A stretch of 7,046 nucleotides of DNA from Acidobacteriota bacterium (lineage in GTDB: Bacteria; Acidobacteriota; UBA4820; DSQY01): NCBI GenBank assembly GCA_021814355.1, contig JAKAIJ010000136.1, positions 1-7,046 on the forward strand, read 5' to 3'. Within the stretch, counting starts at the first letter, position 1; each line of letters begins with the position of its first letter. Shown piece by piece: positions 5,920-7,046 of this stretch. A program made the position numbers and the translations under genes. The notes under the pieces were generated by a model that saw only the letters and a program-made list of their open reading frames with translations, made no database searches and had not been told where the DNA came from.

Positions 5920-6804
5920 CTACTCCTTCTTCTCGCCCTCGGCGGGCTTGCGGGGGGCGCGGGGCGCCGGGGATGTCTTGCGGACCTTCTTCTCGACCGA
6001 CTCCTTCTTGCGGCCCAGGGCGCGGCTGGCGGCGGACTCGTCCTCCTCGCCCCCGCGGGCCTCCTGCTGCATCCTCTCCGCCATGGCCGCGTCCTCGGCG
6101 CGGGCCTCGGCGCGGGCCTGATGGATGCCGGCGCCCTCGTGGGCGCACTCGGCGACCTTGTTGGCGAAGAGCTGGATCGCGCGGACCGCGTCGTCGTTGC
6201 CGGGGATGGGGAAGTCCACCTCGTCCGGGTCGCAGTTGGTATCCACCATGGCGACGACGGGGATGCCCAGCTTCTGGGCCTCGTGGATGCAGTTCCGCTC
6301 GCGGCGGATGTCCACCACGAAGAGGGCGCCGGGGAGGCGGTTCATGTCCCGGATGCCGGAGATCATGACCTGGAGCTTCTCGCGCTCCTTGGCGAGCAGG
6401 AGCCGCTCCTTCTTGGTGAGGTTCTCGAAGCGGCGGTCCGTCTCGAGGCGCTCGAGCTCCTTGAGGCGCTGGACGCGGGTCATGATGGTCTTGAAGTTGG
6501 TCAGGGTGCCGCCGATCCAGCGCTCGGTGACGTAGGGCATGGCGACCTTGCCGGCGGCCTCCTTGATGGCCTCCTGGGCCTGGCGCTTGGTGCCGACGAA
6601 GAGCACTTTGCCGCCGGAGGCGACGGTGTCGGTGACGAAGTCGGCCGCGCGTTTGAACTCGCGCAGGGTGTGCTGCAGGTCCACGATGTGGATTCCGTTG
6701 CGCTGGCCGAAGATGTAGCGCTTCATCTTGGGGTTCCACTTGCGGGTGAGGTGCCCGAAGTGGACGCCGGCTTCGAGGAGTTCCTTCATGGAAACGGTGG
6801 CCAA
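5920..6804 (-). CDS. rpsB: 30S ribosomal protein S2 with charged C-terminal extension
   Basis: S2 binds late to the 30S subunit and joins the body and head near S1. The product is 294 residues against 241 in E. coli. Conserved blocks are MKELLEAGVHFGH (6-18), WNPKMKRYIFGQRNGIHIVDL, VGTKRQAQE, ERWIGGTLTNF (95-105), PVVAMVDTNCDPD (182-194) and IPGNDDAVRAI (200-210). From about residue 225 on there is a low-complexity Ala/Glu/Arg/Lys tail with a final PAEGEKKE. Such tails occur in S2 of several phyla. I chose TTG 6804 because AAGGAGGT lies 4 nt upstream and ATVSMKELL matches the usual N-terminus. ATG 6789 would leave about 20 nt from GGAGG. The frame stays open upstream to 6960 but this is spacer with hairpins. 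Its product may repress its own leader, as in E. coli; that is inference here. Confidence 0.97.
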   Translation of the reverse strand: MATVSMKELLEAGVHFGHLTRKWNPKMKRYIFGQRNGIHIVDLQHTLREFKRAADFVTDTVASGGKVLFVGTKRQAQEAIKEAAGKVAMPYVTERWIGGTLTNFKTIMTRVQRLKELERLETDRRFENLTKKERLLLAKEREKLQVMISGIRDMNRLPGALFVVDIRRERNCIHEAQKLGIPVVAMVDTNCDPDEVDFPIPGNDDAVRAIQLFANKVAECAHEGAGIHQARAEARAEDAAMAERMQQEARGGEEDESAASRALGRKKESVEKKVRKTSPAPRAPRKPAEGEKKE

Positions 6805-6808
6805 GGCG

Positions 6809-6816
6809 ACCTCCTT
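6809..6816 (-). promoter_or_regulatory. Strong Shine-Dalgarno AAGGAGGT deciding the TTG start of rpsB
   Basis: AAGGAGGT is a full-length match to the 16S anti-SD and sits 4 nt before TTG 6804. A strong ribosome site with a weak TTG start codon may limit initiation and leave room for autoregulation. Confidence 0.85.
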
Positions 6817-6852
6817 AGGTCGTCCGCGGGCCGGGCGGCTAGCCTCTCGGCC

Positions 6853-6871
6853 AGGGCCCCCGTGGGGCCCT
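6853..6871 (-). other. Hairpin in the rpsB leader
   Basis: AGGGCCCC and GGGGCCCT form a perfect 8-bp stem with a 3-nt loop, about 37 nt upstream of the rpsB Shine-Dalgarno. No T-run follows. It is a candidate part of an S2-responsive leader structure, or a processing hairpin. Confidence 0.4.
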
Positions 6872-6922
6872 TGCCCGCCCTGGGCGGTGCGCCCGCGGCA
6901 TGCGGGGTGGTGACGTTTCCGG

Positions 6923-6958
6923 GGGGCCGCCGCGCCGCCCGACGCGGCGGGCGGCCCC
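6923..6958 (-). other. Very stable hairpin after rpsI
   Basis: Starting 8 nt after the rpsI stop, a 36-nt sequence folds into a 15-bp stem with a single bulged C and a 5-nt loop (outer arms GGGGCCGCC and GGCGGCCCC). No U-run follows, so an intrinsic terminator is not well supported. A Rho-type end, an attenuator or an mRNA 3'-end stabiliser for rpsI is possible. With the next hairpin it fills most of the 6805-6966 spacer. Confidence 0.5.
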
Positions 6959-6966
6959 ATCCGGGG

Positions 6967-7046
6967 TTAACGCTTGCTGAACTGGAAGCGCTTGCGGGCC
7001 TTGGGCTGCCCGTACTTCTTGCGCTCCACCTCACGGGCGTCGCGGG
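6967..7046 (-). CDS. rpsI: 30S ribosomal protein S9, C-terminal end only
   Basis: Only the last 25 codons are in the window; the 5' part lies beyond 7046. The visible residues read RDAREVERKKYGQPKAR and then KRFQFSKR, followed by TAA. VERKKYG and the terminal FQFSKR are the hallmark of S9, whose extreme C-terminal Lys-Arg reaches the P-site tRNA. Its place before rpsB suggests an rplM-rpsI-rpsB-tsf cluster, with rplM expected upstream. Confidence 0.95.
   Translation of the reverse strand, partial: RDAREVERKKYGQPKARKRFQFSKR

Noticed and set aside
6805..6960. N-terminal extension of S2 by about 52 residues
   Set aside because: The S2 family starts at the MKELLEAGVHFGH region, and a perfect Shine-Dalgarno places the start at TTG 6804. 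The upstream frame is hairpin-rich spacer.

Overview
The window is high-GC bacterial DNA in which every supportable gene is read from the minus strand, so transcription runs from high to low coordinates. An outer-membrane beta-barrel with a terminal Phe, a periplasmic metal-binding protein and the MEP isoprenoid genes point to a Gram-negative bacterium. The order rpsI-rpsB-tsf-pyrH-frr with very high GC would suit Acidobacteriota or a deltaproteobacterial/myxobacterial-type lineage. That placement is inference and is not proven by the sequence.

Region 1 (7046 down to 2497) is a compact housekeeping operon: the end of rpsI (ribosomal protein S9), a 162-bp spacer with two strong GC hairpins, rpsB (S2, TTG start), tsf (EF-Ts), pyrH (UMP kinase, GTG start), a 59-bp imperfect inverted repeat, frr (ribosome recycling factor), ispD (GTG start) and ispF. 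The spacers are 3 nt (rpsB/tsf), 11 nt (tsf/pyrH), 73 nt (pyrH/frr), 1 nt (frr/ispD) and a 10-nt overlap (ispD/ispF). The set covers translation, pyrimidine nucleotide supply and two MEP-pathway steps. It departs from the common rpsB-tsf-pyrH-frr-uppS-cdsA order by having ispD-ispF directly after frr.

Region 2 (2496 down to 1) looks like a separate metal-uptake operon. A candidate sigma70-type promoter (2348-2377) abuts the ATG of a 96-codon exported small ORF with a CPVC motif and a C-terminal RGPPA. A 106-nt spacer follows, and it contains a 9-nt perfect complement to the Shine-Dalgarno of the next gene. That gene encodes an outer-membrane beta-barrel with an N-terminal coiled coil. After a 110-nt spacer comes a ZnuA-like metal-binding protein, cut off by the window start. 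The most interesting hypothesis is that the small ORF is a sensing leader peptide, comparable to the CxxC-bearing upstream ORF CruR of Bordetella or to arrest peptides ending in RAPP. Its translation would open the Shine-Dalgarno of the outer-membrane protein and so control entry of a metal, probably zinc.

Other points worth a second look are a UMP kinase with Ala in place of a normally conserved Asp, and the MITE-like inverted repeat that contains the pyrH stop codon.
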